Shown here in pieces: positions 33,896 to 42,931 of a stretch of DNA of 64,000 nt (the stretch's first letter is position 1; every line of letters begins with the position of its first letter). A program made the translations under genes and the position numbers. A model generated the notes under the pieces. That model saw only the letters and a program-made list of their open reading frames with translations, had not been told where the DNA came from and did not search any database. This DNA comes from JAITWN01 sp964437335. Lineage in GTDB: Bacteria; Pseudomonadota; Gammaproteobacteria; SZUA-140. Location: NCBI GenBank assembly GCA_964437335.1, contig CAYTGL010000005.1:1-64000 (forward strand), in the 5' to 3' direction.

Positions 33896-34673
33896 CCTGC
33901 ACCCGATCGATCTGGTCTCCGGTGCGACCGAATCTGCGCTGACGGGATGCATAGGAGGCAAATGCCTCGTCCAGTGACGCCTCGGTGAAATCCGGCCACA
34001 GGGTTTCGGTGAAATAGAGTTCGGTATAGGCAAGATGCCAGAGCGTGAAATTGCTGATGCGCTGCTCGCCGCCGGTGCGTATGAAGAGATCGGGCTCGGG
34101 CAGACCATGGAGCGAAAGGCGCGATTCGATCTGCGCCGCATCGACGTCGGCGGCGGAAATCGCGCCGGTTTCGACATCGCTGGCGATCGCGCGTACCGCC
34201 TGCTCGATATCCCAGCGGCCGCCGTAATTGACGGCGATGACGAGCCTGAGTCCGGTATTGCCGGCGGTCAGGGACTCGGCTTCGGCCATGCTGGCGAGCA
34301 GCGAGCGTTTGAATACCGTGCGGTCGCCGACGAAGTTCAGCCGGACATTATTTTCATGCAGGCTCGCGACCTCGGTCCGGATCGAGTTCAGCAGCAGCTG
34401 CATCAGCAGGCTCACCTCCTTCTCCGGCCGCCGCCAGTTTTCACTGCTGAACGCGAACAGGGTCAGCACCTCGACGCCGCGGCGCGCGCAGCTGTCGACC
34501 GCCGCGCGCACCGACTCGACGCCCGCCTTGTGTCCGGCAACGCGCGGTAGATGGCGCTGCCGTGCCCAGCGGCCATTGCCATCCATGATGATCGCGACAT
34601 GAACCGGCAGGCGCCCGGCGGCGGGTTCCGGGGTATCGACGGTCTGAAGCCGGGGCTTGTGAAATAACGACAT
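33888..34673 (-). CDS. uppS: Isoprenyl (undecaprenyl) diphosphate synthase
   Basis: 261-aa cis-prenyltransferase making the C55 lipid carrier for cell wall and O-antigen. Family motifs: HVAIIMDGNGRWARQRHLPR (catalytic Asp), GHKAGVESVR, LTLFAFSSENWRRP, AVNYGGRWDI and PDLFIRTGGEQRISNFTLWH. An N-terminal extension of about 20 residues precedes the core. It lies between frr and cdsA. Confidence 0.97.
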   Translation of the reverse strand: MSLFHKPRLQTVDTPEPAAGRLPVHVAIIMDGNGRWARQRHLPRVAGHKAGVESVRAAVDSCARRGVEVLTLFAFSSENWRRPEKEVSLLMQLLLNSIRTEVASLHENNVRLNFVGDRTVFKRSLLASMAEAESLTAGNTGLRLVIAVNYGGRWDIEQAVRAIASDVETGAISAADVDAAQIESRLSLHGLPEPDLFIRTGGEQRISNFTLWHLAYTELYFTETLWPDFTEASLDEAFASYASRQRRFGRTGDQIDRVQGA

Positions 34674-34719
34674 GGGTATCTGGTCTTGATGGCTGGGAAC
34701 GTGAAATGCACGACCGGCA

Positions 34720-35277
34720 TCAGACTTCCATCAGGTCGGCCTCTTTTTCCTGCAAAACCTTCTCGACCTCCGCGATGTACCTGTCCGTCAGTTTCTGCAT
34801 GTCTTCCTGGGCGCGACGTTCCTCGTCCTCGCCAATTTCCTTCTCCTTGACCAATTCCTTGAGGCTCGTCATGCCATCGCGACGAATGTTGCGGATCGCG
34901 ACCCGGGCCGCCTCGGCCTCCCCGCGCACGACCTTGACAAGGTCGCGCCTGCGCTCCTCGGTCAATGGCGGCATCACGACGCGCATCACGGTGCCGGAGG
35001 TCATCGGGTTCAGCCCGAGGTCGGAGCTCATGATCGCCTTCTCGATCGCCTGTACCATGCCCTTGTCCCACGGTGTGATGGTCAATGTGCGTGAATCGCT
35101 GACGTTGACGTTCGCGACCTGGTTCAACGGCATGTCGCTGCCGTAGGCGGACACCCGGATATGGTCGAGCAGACTGGTGTGCGCGCGCCCGGTGCGAACT
35201 TTCGACACCTCGTGCCTGAGCGATTCGATGCTCTTCTTCATCCGCGATTCCGCATCCTTCCTGACGTCATTGATCAT
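34720..35277 (-). CDS. frr: Ribosome recycling factor
   Basis: 185-aa RRF, standard length: MINDVRKDAESRMKKSIESL, then VRTGRAHTSLLDHIRVSAYG, LTEERRRDLVKVVRGEAEAA and a C-terminal helix rich in Glu/Lys. It dissolves post-termination ribosomes with EF-G. It lies 12 nt after pyrH. Confidence 0.97.
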   Translation of the reverse strand: MINDVRKDAESRMKKSIESLRHEVSKVRTGRAHTSLLDHIRVSAYGSDMPLNQVANVNVSDSRTLTITPWDKGMVQAIEKAIMSSDLGLNPMTSGTVMRVVMPPLTEERRRDLVKVVRGEAEAARVAIRNIRRDGMTSLKELVKEKEIGEDEERRAQEDMQKLTDRYIAEVEKVLQEKEADLMEV

Positions 35278-35289
35278 CGAGCAGCTCTC

Positions 35290-36015
35290 CTATTCGACAA
35301 CAGTCCCCTCATTCCCTTCCATGACGACGCGACGCAGAGCCCCGGGCTTGGTAATGTTGAAGACGCGCAGAGGCATGCGATTGTCGCGGCACAGAACGAT
35401 CGCGGTCGCATCCATGACATTGAGCTTGCGATGCAACACCTCGTCATAGGACAGTCGGGGATAGAATACGGCGTCACTGTGCTTGTTCGGATCAGCGGAA
35501 TAGACGCCGTCGACCTTGGTTGCCTTGAGCACCGCGTCGGCCTCGATCTCGATGCCGCGCAGGCTCGCGGCGGAGTCGGTCGTGAAAAAGGGATTGCCGG
35601 TACCGGCGGCAAAGACGACTACGCGCCCTTTTTCAAGATGGCGGATCGCACGCCGGCGGATGTAGTCTTCGCAAATCTGGTGGATCTGGATGGCGGAAAG
35701 CACGCGGACAAACATGCCGTACTGCTCCAGCACGTCCTGGATCGCGAGTGCGTTGATCACCGTCGCAAGCATGCCCATATGATCGGCGGTAACGCGATCC
35801 AGGCCTTCGGCAGCGAGGTCGATGCCGCGGAAGATGTTGCCGCCGCCCACTACCATCGCGATTTGAACACCATCGTCGACGAGACTCTTGACCTCGGTGG
35901 CAATACGCTTGACGACAGCCGGATTGACGCCGTAGTCGTCATCGCCCATCAGGGCTTCACCGCTCAGCTTGAGCAGTATCCGTCGATAGGGCAGTTTGGA
36001 CGTGGCGTCCGGCAT
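35290..36015 (-). CDS. pyrH: UMP kinase
   Basis: 241-aa hexameric uridylate kinase, identical in length to the E. coli enzyme. Motifs: RRILLKLSGEALMGDDDYG, AMVVGGGNIFRGI, GTGNPFFTTDSAASLRGIEI and GVYSADPNKHSDA. The start is ATG at 36015 (MPDATSKLPYRR) with GGGGAGG upstream; a repeat of MPDA immediately upstream could move the start by four codons. The gap to tsf is 4 nt. Confidence 0.96.
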   Translation of the reverse strand: MPDATSKLPYRRILLKLSGEALMGDDDYGVNPAVVKRIATEVKSLVDDGVQIAMVVGGGNIFRGIDLAAEGLDRVTADHMGMLATVINALAIQDVLEQYGMFVRVLSAIQIHQICEDYIRRRAIRHLEKGRVVVFAAGTGNPFFTTDSAASLRGIEIEADAVLKATKVDGVYSADPNKHSDAVFYPRLSYDEVLHRKLNVMDATAIVLCRDNRMPLRVFNITKPGALRRVVMEGNEGTVVE

Positions 36016-36019
36016 CGCG

Positions 36020-36910
36020 TCAGGCACCTCCCCGAACCTGGGCCATGACCTCGTCGGCGAAATTCGCGGCGGTCTTTTCGACGCCCTCACCGACCTCGAA
36101 ACGCTCGAAACGGACAACCTCGGCGCCGGCGCCCGCGAGCAGCTTGGCGATAGTGACATCCGGATCCTTGACGAAGGGCTGGCCAAGAAGCGTGACCTCG
36201 GCGAGGAACTTGCGGATCCGGCCGGCGACCATCTTCTCTATGATGTCGGCCGGCTTGCCGCTCTCCGCCGCCTGCGCGCTGAAGATGCTGCGTTCCCTGT
36301 CGATGACTTCCTGCGAGACCTGGGCCTCGGACACGGCGAGCGGCTTGCTTGCCGCGATATGCATCGCGATGTCCTTGGCCAGCTCGGCATCACCACCCTT
36401 GAGTTCGACCAGCACGCCGATGCGGACACCGTGGACATACCCGCCGATGTTCGCGCCTGCGCCGCCGAGAATCGCAATGCGGCGGACATTGATATTTTCA
36501 CCGATCTTCGCCACCAGTTCCCTGCGCGCGATGTCTATCGTCTTCTCGCCGCCTTTTTGCAGTGGCAGAGCGGAAAGACGCCCGACATCCTGTTCGCCTT
36601 CTTCGACGGCGCGCTGCAGAACCTGCCCGGCAAAGCCGACGAAATCGTCGCCCTTGGCAACGAAATCGGTTTCACAATTGACCTCGGTCATCGCGCCAAG
36701 ACTGCCGTCGCGGGCGAGATGCAGGACGATTCGTCCTTCGGCCGCGGTGCGCCCCGCCTTCTTGTCTGCCTTGACGACACCCTGCATGCGCATCAGATCG
36801 ATCGCCGCTTCAACATCGCCCTGCGTCTCGACCAGGGCCCGCTTGCACTCCATCAGGCCGGAGCCGGTGCGCTCACGCAGCTCCTTGACCAGTGTTGCCG
36901 AAATCTCCAC
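36020..36910 (-). CDS. tsf: Elongation factor Ts
   Basis: 296-aa guanine-nucleotide exchange factor for EF-Tu. N-terminal UBA-like region ATLVKELRERTGSGLMECKR, then the signature MTEVNCETDFVAKGDDFVGF and the coiled-coil/subdomain C. The start is GTG at 36910 (MEISATLVKEL) with GAGG at proper spacing; upstream in-frame sequence would overlap rpsB. Forms an operon with rpsB. Confidence 0.96.
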   Translation of the reverse strand: MEISATLVKELRERTGSGLMECKRALVETQGDVEAAIDLMRMQGVVKADKKAGRTAAEGRIVLHLARDGSLGAMTEVNCETDFVAKGDDFVGFAGQVLQRAVEEGEQDVGRLSALPLQKGGEKTIDIARRELVAKIGENINVRRIAILGGAGANIGGYVHGVRIGVLVELKGGDAELAKDIAMHIAASKPLAVSEAQVSQEVIDRERSIFSAQAAESGKPADIIEKMVAGRIRKFLAEVTLLGQPFVKDPDVTIAKLLAGAGAEVVRFERFEVGEGVEKTAANFADEVMAQVRGGA

Positions 36911-36956
36911 TTGATTGACCTCGTAGTCGTTGTGTACCGGACCGCTCGCGCGATCG

Positions 36957-37874
36957 TTATTCCGTATCAGACGGTGCCTCCGCGACCCGCTTCTCAGCCT
37001 CACGCGTGGTGTCGTCGCCAGGCTTTGCGGCCTTGGCGCGGGTGCCGGTCGTCTTGCGCTTGACCGCAACCTTCTTGGCAGTCTTTCTGGCCGCCGGCTT
37101 CTCGCTCTTCTCCGCCGACTTCTTCGCCGAAGCCGGTGCGCCGGTCTCGTCGAGTTCGACAAATTCGTCCTGGCCGCCTTGCAACAACGCCGCGGCGCGC
37201 GCCTCGCTTACCGCATCCGCAGCCGCGCTCACATAAAGTCTGATCGCGTGTATCGCGTCGTCATTCCCCGGGATCACATAATCGACGCCATCCGGGCTAT
37301 TGTTGGTGTCGACGACCGCAACGACCGGAATGCCGAGCTTCACCGCTTCGCTGACCGCGATCTTTTCATGACCGACGTCGATGACGAACAACGCGTCCGG
37401 CAGTCCGCTGGCATCCTTTATGCCGCCCAGACTGCGCTCGAGCTTGTCGAGCTCGCGGCGATGCTTGAGTCCTTCCTTCTTGGTGATGCGCTCGTGTCCG
37501 CCGCCTTCCTGGAACAGGGCTTCAAGTTCCTTGAGGCGCTTGATCGACTGTTTGACGGTCTTGAAGTTCGTCATCATGCCGCCCATCCAGCGCTGGTTTA
37601 CATAAGGCATGCCGCAGCGGATCGCCTGCTCCTGGATGATGTCACGCGCGGCGCGCTTGGTGCCGACGAACAGGATCTTGCCCCGGTTCGCGGCCAGGCG
37701 GCCGATGAAATTCATTGCATCGTTGAACAGAGGCAGGGTCGACTCGAGATTGATGATGTGAATCTTGCTGCGCTCCCCGTAGATATACGGGGCCATCCTG
37801 GGATTCCAGTACCTGGCCTGATGGCCGAAATGCACGCCAGCTTCCAGCATCTGGCGCATTGTAACGTTTGCCAT
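36957..37874 (-). CDS. rpsB: 30S ribosomal protein S2 with long Lys/Ala-rich C-terminal tail
   Basis: 305-aa S2. The conserved body is MANVTMRQMLEAGVHFGHQA, WNPRMAPYIYGERSKIHIIN and GIPVVAVVDTNNSPDGVDYV, ending near residue 245. A tail of about 60 residues follows, rich in Lys, Ala and Arg (KKSAEKSEKPAARKTAKKVA) and ending in an acidic segment. E. coli S2 has 241 aa. The start is ATG at 37874 behind AGGAG; a 12-codon in-frame extension upstream is not needed. Confidence 0.96.
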   Translation of the reverse strand: MANVTMRQMLEAGVHFGHQARYWNPRMAPYIYGERSKIHIINLESTLPLFNDAMNFIGRLAANRGKILFVGTKRAARDIIQEQAIRCGMPYVNQRWMGGMMTNFKTVKQSIKRLKELEALFQEGGGHERITKKEGLKHRRELDKLERSLGGIKDASGLPDALFVIDVGHEKIAVSEAVKLGIPVVAVVDTNNSPDGVDYVIPGNDDAIHAIRLYVSAAADAVSEARAAALLQGGQDEFVELDETGAPASAKKSAEKSEKPAARKTAKKVAVKRKTTGTRAKAAKPGDDTTREAEKRVAEAPSDTE

Positions 37875-38273
37875 GTCGGTAATACTCCTCGTTTCGGGTT
37901 GGGCCTCCATATGCCTCGCGCATCTACCTGACTGGCAGGCACCCGGATGCGCGCTCGCGACATATGTGTGGATTTTTCAAGCACCACATTATACGGAATA
38001 TGCTCCGAAATGTACTTTATATATAATGTGTTGCGCGCGTCTTATACCATATCCCGCAGACCGACACAAATCCGGCCGTCCGGGTCCGCGCTGCTGTAAA
38101 ATCACCGGCGATGCGCTAAGATAACTGGTTCGCGGACGGAATCTTCAACCGTTACAGGGACGTATCCGTTACAGGGCCATGCCCGAATTCCCGCTAACGC
38201 GGCCCGGAGCCTCATTTCCGCCGTCCCCGAAGCGAGTCGAAACACCATGATCAATATGTTGAAGAGCAGACAG
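37875..38273. other. Divergent rpsB/map intergenic region
   Basis: About 400 nt with no supported gene. The half nearer rpsB contains a clear TATAAT for the minus strand and a leader of about 105 nt, long enough for the S2-responsive leader known upstream of rpsB in many Gammaproteobacteria. A TATAAT also occurs on the plus strand at 38022-38027 but lacks a good -35. The map-proximal half is GC-rich without recognisable signals. Confidence 0.4.
37988..38016 (-). promoter_or_regulatory. Probable rpsB-tsf promoter
   Basis: On the minus strand TATAAT (37993-37988), a 17-nt spacer, and a weak -35 AGTACA (38016-38011). The -10 is a perfect match. The transcript would have a leader of about 105 nt before the rpsB start. 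Confidence 0.5.
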
Positions 38274-39041
38274 ATGGGTGTGCACACCAAGACAGCGGAC
38301 GAGATCGAAAAGATGCGCGTCGCGGGCCGTCTCGCCGCCGAGGTCCTGAACATGATCGGCGAATACGTTCGTCCCGGCATCACGACCGGCGAGCTCGACC
38401 GGATCTGCCACGACTACATCACCGGCGTCCAGCATGCGATCCCGGCCCCGCTTAACTATCACGGTTTTCCGAAATCGATCTGCACCTCGGTCAATCACCA
38501 GGTCTGCCACGGCATCCCCGGCGATAAGGTGTTGAAGAACGGCGACATTATCAACATCGACGTGACGGTACTGAAGGACGGCTGGCACGGTGACACCAGC
38601 AGGATGTTCTACGTCGGCGAGCCGTCGATACTCGCACGCCGCGTGACGGAGATCAGCCATGAATGCCTGCGTCTCGGCATCGACATGGTCAGACCAGGCG
38701 TACGGCTCGGCGACATCGGGCATGCAATTCAGCAGCATGCCGAATCCAACGGCATGTCGGTCGTGCGCGAATACTGTGGTCATGGTATCGGACGCAATTT
38801 TCACGAGGAACCCCAGGTTTTGCATTACGGCACGCCGGGCACCGGGCTTGCGCTCGAATCCGGCATGACCTTCACGATCGAGCCAATGGTCAATGCCGGC
38901 AAACGCCATGTAAAGCTGCTGCCGGATGCGTGGACCGTCGTCACCAAGGACCGCAGCCTGTCAGCACAATGGGAACACACCCTGCTCGTGACCGACGACG
39001 GCGTCGAGATACTGACCCGCTACGATGGGGACGACATCTGA
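38274..39041 (+). CDS. map: Type I methionine aminopeptidase
   Basis: 255-aa enzyme that removes N-terminal methionine. Metal ligands are readable: Asp in DIINIDVTVLKDGWHGDTSR (two Asp), His in EYCGHGIGRNFHEEP, Glu in FTIEPMVNAGKRH and Glu in SAQWEHTLLVTDDG. The start is ATG at 38274 (MGVHTKTADEIEKMRVAGRL) behind GAAGAG, matching the family N-terminus. In-frame ATGs at 38247 and 38256 are alternatives. It is divergent from rpsB, a very conserved arrangement. Confidence 0.96.
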   Translation: MGVHTKTADEIEKMRVAGRLAAEVLNMIGEYVRPGITTGELDRICHDYITGVQHAIPAPLNYHGFPKSICTSVNHQVCHGIPGDKVLKNGDIINIDVTVLKDGWHGDTSRMFYVGEPSILARRVTEISHECLRLGIDMVRPGVRLGDIGHAIQQHAESNGMSVVREYCGHGIGRNFHEEPQVLHYGTPGTGLALESGMTFTIEPMVNAGKRHVKLLPDAWTVVTKDRSLSAQWEHTLLVTDDGVEILTRYDGDDI

Positions 39042-39064
39042 TCCCTCCCGATCAGACAAAAGCG

Positions 39065-41764
39065 ATGGAATCCCCCGAGCCGGACATCCGCAAGGCCGCG
39101 AACGCATCGTTCGGGTCGCTGACCGACATGCAGCTGTTCTTCACCAGCTCTTTCGACCGGGCGCTGGCCAGCACAGCAACCCCGGTCGAACTTTTCCGTC
39201 ATACCCTCTACTCGATCAACGAGGCGCTCGATGAGCGTTTCCGGCGTGACGCGCCGGTGGCCGACCTCGTGCGCCAGAGAGCCTGGTTTATCGACGAAGT
39301 TATCATCCGGGCCTGGGGTCGCTTTACGAACGCCGGCAGCACGAATATCGCCTTGGTCGCCGTCGGCGGCTACGGTCGTGGCGAGCTGCACCCTCACTCG
39401 GATATCGACTTGCTGATCTTGCTCGAGCATGGCGCGCAGGCGATACACAAAGAGGCGCTGGAAAAATTTCTGGCCTTCCTGTGGGATATCGGCCTTGACG
39501 TCGGGCACAGCGTGCGTACGGTCCATCAGTGTGTGCACGAAGCCGGGCGCGATATCAGCGTGATGACCAACTTGATGGAGGCGCGGCTGGTTGCAGGCGC
39601 CGCCGCGCTGTTCAACCAGATGCAGGAAGAGACCGGACCCGCGCGAGTCTGGCCGATCCGGCAGTTCTTCGCCGGAAAGTCGGAAGAACAGTTCGCTCGC
39701 CATCGCAAGTATCATGACACTGCCTTCAATCTCGAACCGAACGTCAAGGACGGCCCCGGCGGGCTGCGTGACATCCAGACCATCGCCTGGGTCGCGCAAC
39801 GCCATTTTGGCGCAGCGACGCTCGACGATCTCGTCACCCACGGCTTCCTGACCCGTAGCGAGCACGCTGATCTGGTGCAGGGCCAGGCGTTTCTGTGGAA
39901 GGTCCGCTACGCACTGCACATGGTGAGCGGCCGCAATGAAAACCGTCTGCTGTTCGATCATCAGCGTGCACTCGCCACGATATTCGGCTATGCGGACGAC
40001 GCGCAGCGGCTTGCGGTCGAAAAATTCATGAAGGATTATTATCGGGCGGTGACCGAGATCGGCAGGCTCAATGAGATGCTGCTGCAACTCTTCCAGGAGA
40101 TCATCCTCCACGCCGATACGCCGCTCGATATCAGGCCGATCAACAGGCGTTTCCAGTCGAGCAATGGCTATATCGAGGTGACCGGACCAAACGTGTTTGA
40201 GCGATATCCGTTCGCGCTGCTTGAGATATTCCTGATGCTCGAGCAGCATCCGGAGCTGAAGGGTGTACGAGCCGCGACGATCCGGCTGATCCGCGATCAT
40301 CGCCACCTGATAGATGACCGCTTCCGCGACGATCTGCGTTGCCGCAGTCTGTTCATGGAAATTCTGCGCCAGCCCCGCGGCGTAACCCATGTGCTGAGGC
40401 GCATGAACCGCTACGGTATCCTTGCGGCCTACTTTCCGGCCTTCGGCCAGGTCGTTGGCCAGATGCAGTACGACCTGTTCCATGTGTACACAGTCGATGA
40501 CCACACGCTGCATGTCGTGCGCAACTTGCGACGCTTCAGCGTGGCGGAGTTCCGGGAGGAATTCGAGCTGTGCAGCCGGATCGCCTCGACGATCCCGAAA
40601 CCCGAGCTGCTCTACCTCGCCGCCCTGTTCCACGACATCGCCAAGGGACGCGGCGGCGATCACTCCGATCTCGGCGCGGCGGACGCAATAGACTTCTGCC
40701 GCCGTCACGGGCTGGGGGAATACGACGGCCGACTCGTATCGTGGCTGGTCCGCCATCACCTGCTGATGTCATCAACGGCGCAGCACAAGGACATCAGTGA
40801 CCCCGGGGTCATCACCGGTTTCGCCAATATCGTCGGCGACCAGACCCGGCTCGATTACCTCTATCTGCTGACTGTCGCCGATATCCGCGCCACCAATCCC
40901 GCGCTGTGGAACAGCTGGAAGGATGCGCTGCTGAAGGATCTCTACCAGTCGACACGCCGCGCGCTGAACCGCGGCCTCGACAACCCGGTTGAAAGCCGGG
41001 AAATGATCGCGGAAACCCGCGCCGCCGCGCTCGCGCTGTTGCCGGGGCTTGATCGCGCGCGCATCGAGACCCTGTGGAACCAGTTCGATGAAGAGGAATA
41101 TTTCCTGCGCCACTCTGCCGATGAGATCGCATGGCACGCCCGCCTGATCCTCGGATCCAGATCCGCCGGCCTGCCGCTGATCGAGGTTCGCGAGGAAACC
41201 CAGCGCGGCGGCACCGAGATATTCCTTTACACCCAGGACCAGGATCACCTCTTCGCTCTGACGACCGGCGCGCTCGATCAACTGATGCTGAACGTGCTGA
41301 GCGCACGCATCACGACAACGCGCAACGGCTATACCCTGGACACTTATATCGTCCTCGACGATGCCGGCAACCCGATCCGCGACCCGGTGCCGATCCGGGA
41401 GATTCGCGACACCATTGCCCGGAGAATCGCGAAGGACGACGTCAACACGATTCGTGCATCACGGCGGGCGACGCGGCGTCTCCGTCATTTCCTGATCCCG
41501 ACACAGGTGATCTTCAGCGACGACGTTCGCCAGCGCTATACGATCGTCGAGCTGATCACTGTCGACCGTCCGGGTCTGCTCGCCCGGATCGGACGGGCCT
41601 TCGTCGAATGCGGGGTGCGCCTGCAGAATGCGAAGATTGCCACGTTCGGCGAGCGGGTCGAGGACGTATTCTTTGTCACCGACAAGGACAACCGACCCAT
41701 CCGGGACACGGCGTGGCTGGAACACCTGCGCGACACGATCATGAAATTGCTCGATGACCACTGA
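39065..41764 (+). CDS. glnD: Bifunctional uridylyltransferase/uridylyl-removing enzyme GlnD
   Basis: 899-aa nitrogen sensor that uridylylates and deuridylylates PII according to glutamine. N-terminal nucleotidyltransferase motif GGYGRGELHPHSDIDLL at about 101-117 (catalytic Asp 113, 115). HD domain with LFHDIAKGRGGDHSDLG at about 520. Two C-terminal ACT domains, around 710-790 and 815-899 (YTIVELITVDRPGLLARIGR). The start is ATG at 39065 (MESPEPDIRKAA), 23 nt after map; no strong ribosome-binding site. Its end overlaps the rhombosortase gene by 11 nt. Confidence 0.97.
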   Translation: MESPEPDIRKAANASFGSLTDMQLFFTSSFDRALASTATPVELFRHTLYSINEALDERFRRDAPVADLVRQRAWFIDEVIIRAWGRFTNAGSTNIALVAVGGYGRGELHPHSDIDLLILLEHGAQAIHKEALEKFLAFLWDIGLDVGHSVRTVHQCVHEAGRDISVMTNLMEARLVAGAAALFNQMQEETGPARVWPIRQFFAGKSEEQFARHRKYHDTAFNLEPNVKDGPGGLRDIQTIAWVAQRHFGAATLDDLVTHGFLTRSEHADLVQGQAFLWKVRYALHMVSGRNENRLLFDHQRALATIFGYADDAQRLAVEKFMKDYYRAVTEIGRLNEMLLQLFQEIILHADTPLDIRPINRRFQSSNGYIEVTGPNVFERYPFALLEIFLMLEQHPELKGVRAATIRLIRDHRHLIDDRFRDDLRCRSLFMEILRQPRGVTHVLRRMNRYGILAAYFPAFGQVVGQMQYDLFHVYTVDDHTLHVVRNLRRFSVAEFREEFELCSRIASTIPKPELLYLAALFHDIAKGRGGDHSDLGAADAIDFCRRHGLGEYDGRLVSWLVRHHLLMSSTAQHKDISDPGVITGFANIVGDQTRLDYLYLLTVADIRATNPALWNSWKDALLKDLYQSTRRALNRGLDNPVESREMIAETRAAALALLPGLDRARIETLWNQFDEEEYFLRHSADEIAWHARLILGSRSAGLPLIEVREETQRGGTEIFLYTQDQDHLFALTTGALDQLMLNVLSARITTTRNGYTLDTYIVLDDAGNPIRDPVPIREIRDTIARRIAKDDVNTIRASRRATRRLRHFLIPTQVIFSDDVRQRYTIVELITVDRPGLLARIGRAFVECGVRLQNAKIATFGERVEDVFFVTDKDNRPIRDTAWLEHLRDTIMKLLDDH

Positions 41765-42377
41765 AGAGGGCAAGCCGCAAGTCCGGTTGCCGGCCTGGTT
41801 CGACTACCTGCTACCGGCCACGATCACCGTACTGGCGGTCGCCATCATGCTCGGCGGACTGTTGCCGATGCTGTCATTGCGTTACGAGCGCGCCGGCATC
41901 CTGTCCGGCGAAGCCTGGCGCATCCTGACCGGGCACTTCGTCCATCTGACCTGGAACCACCTGCTGCTGAACCTCGGCGGCCTCGCGCTGATCTGGCTGT
42001 TGTTCGGCAACCGCCTGAGCCTGGCGCAGTGGCTGATCGTGCTCCTCGCCTGCGCGATCGGGATCAGCACCGGGCTGCTGGTGTTTCACCCCGGCCTCAA
42101 CTGGTATGTCGGCCTGTCGGGGTTACTGCACGGTATGTTCGTCGCCGGCGCGCTCGGCGGCCTGTTCTCCGGCTATCGCGCCGAATGGCTGCTGCTCGGG
42201 CTGCTCTCGGCCAAGCTGGCATGGGAACAGATGTCCGGCGCGATGCCGGGTGCCGAGCAACTCGCCGGCAGCTTCGTCATCGTGGACGCCCATCTCTATG
42301 GCGCGCTGACCGGACTCGCGGCAGCACTGCTGATCCGGGCCGTCAATCCGAATCCGGACTGGCGCCGCCCGCATTAG
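41754..42377 (+). CDS. rrtA: Rhombosortase (rhomboid-family GlyGly-CTERM protease)
   Basis: 207-aa membrane serine protease with about six helices. Rhomboid features: HLTWNHLLLNLGG (residues about 64-76), catalytic Ser in YVGLSGLLHGMFVAG (S122) and His in VDAHLYGALTG (H180). The compact form with GLSGLLHG is typical of rhombosortases, which process C-terminal GlyGly-CTERM tags on secreted proteins. It overlaps the 3' end of glnD. No protein with a GlyGly-CTERM tail was recognised in this window, so its substrates lie elsewhere. Confidence 0.88.
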   Translation: MTTEEGKPQVRLPAWFDYLLPATITVLAVAIMLGGLLPMLSLRYERAGILSGEAWRILTGHFVHLTWNHLLLNLGGLALIWLLFGNRLSLAQWLIVLLACAIGISTGLLVFHPGLNWYVGLSGLLHGMFVAGALGGLFSGYRAEWLLLGLLSAKLAWEQMSGAMPGAEQLAGSFVIVDAHLYGALTGLAAALLIRAVNPNPDWRRPH

Positions 42378-42383
42378 TTCGGG

Positions 42384-42818
42384 TTACTTCTTGACGGTAA
42401 TCTGGATCTTTTCCGAGATCAGCGGCGGGTCGTGCGGCACGTGGTTGTGGTCGCCGAGGATAAGCTGCAGTGTATGCTTTCCGGGCGGCAGGTCGATCTC
42501 GACTTCGGTCTGGCCCCCGCCGAAATGACGGTGTCGATCATCGTTCGGCAGCGGCTGGTCGAGCGGCGGCAGCGTATCGACGTCGATCAGCAGGTGATGA
42601 TGACCGGTCTTCGGCGCCTGAACACCCGCTGGCGCAACCCCCATGCCCGCAAGACCGAACCTGACCCTGAACGGGCTATTGACGGATTTTCCGTCCTCCG
42701 GCGAGATGATATAGATCTTCGCCCCGCTTACCGACGGCGTCGCATCGGCAAGCGCGGCGCCGGACAGTCCCGCAGCGAGCAATCCCGCCGTCAGCAAACC
42801 AACAGCCAATTTGCGCAT
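42384..42818 (-). CDS. DUF4399 secreted protein
   Basis: 144-aa exported protein. Signal peptide about 1-24 (MRKLAVGLLTAGLLAAGLSG..ALA). The mature part contains KIYIISPEDGKSVNSPFRV, GHHHLLIDVDTLPP and DHRHFGGGQTE-type His clusters (DRHRHFGGGQTEVEIDLPPG), then LILGDHNHVPHDPPLISEKI. This pattern is the DUF4399 family, a small beta-sandwich of unknown role; the histidine clusters suggest metal binding (inference). The start is ATG at 42818 behind GGAGGAAG. Confidence 0.85.
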   Translation of the reverse strand: MRKLAVGLLTAGLLAAGLSGAALADATPSVSGAKIYIISPEDGKSVNSPFRVRFGLAGMGVAPAGVQAPKTGHHHLLIDVDTLPPLDQPLPNDDRHRHFGGGQTEVEIDLPPGKHTLQLILGDHNHVPHDPPLISEKIQITVKK

Positions 42819-42931
42819 GACTCTTCCTCCATTCAGCGCCCGAGCGGGCAATTCAATCCGGACCGCAGCCTCAACCTTACCCTAAAAACGCCGATAGCTT
42901 AAGCACCTAACGATGATCCGCGACCAGGAAC

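Noticed and set aside
33896..34177. N-terminal extension of cdsA
   Set aside because: Lies within uppS in another frame; the GTG at 33895 gives the standard CdsA length.
39020..40759. 579-codon open frame on the minus strand
   Set aside because: Lies entirely opposite glnD; no recognisable protein and composition typical of an antisense frame in GC-rich DNA.
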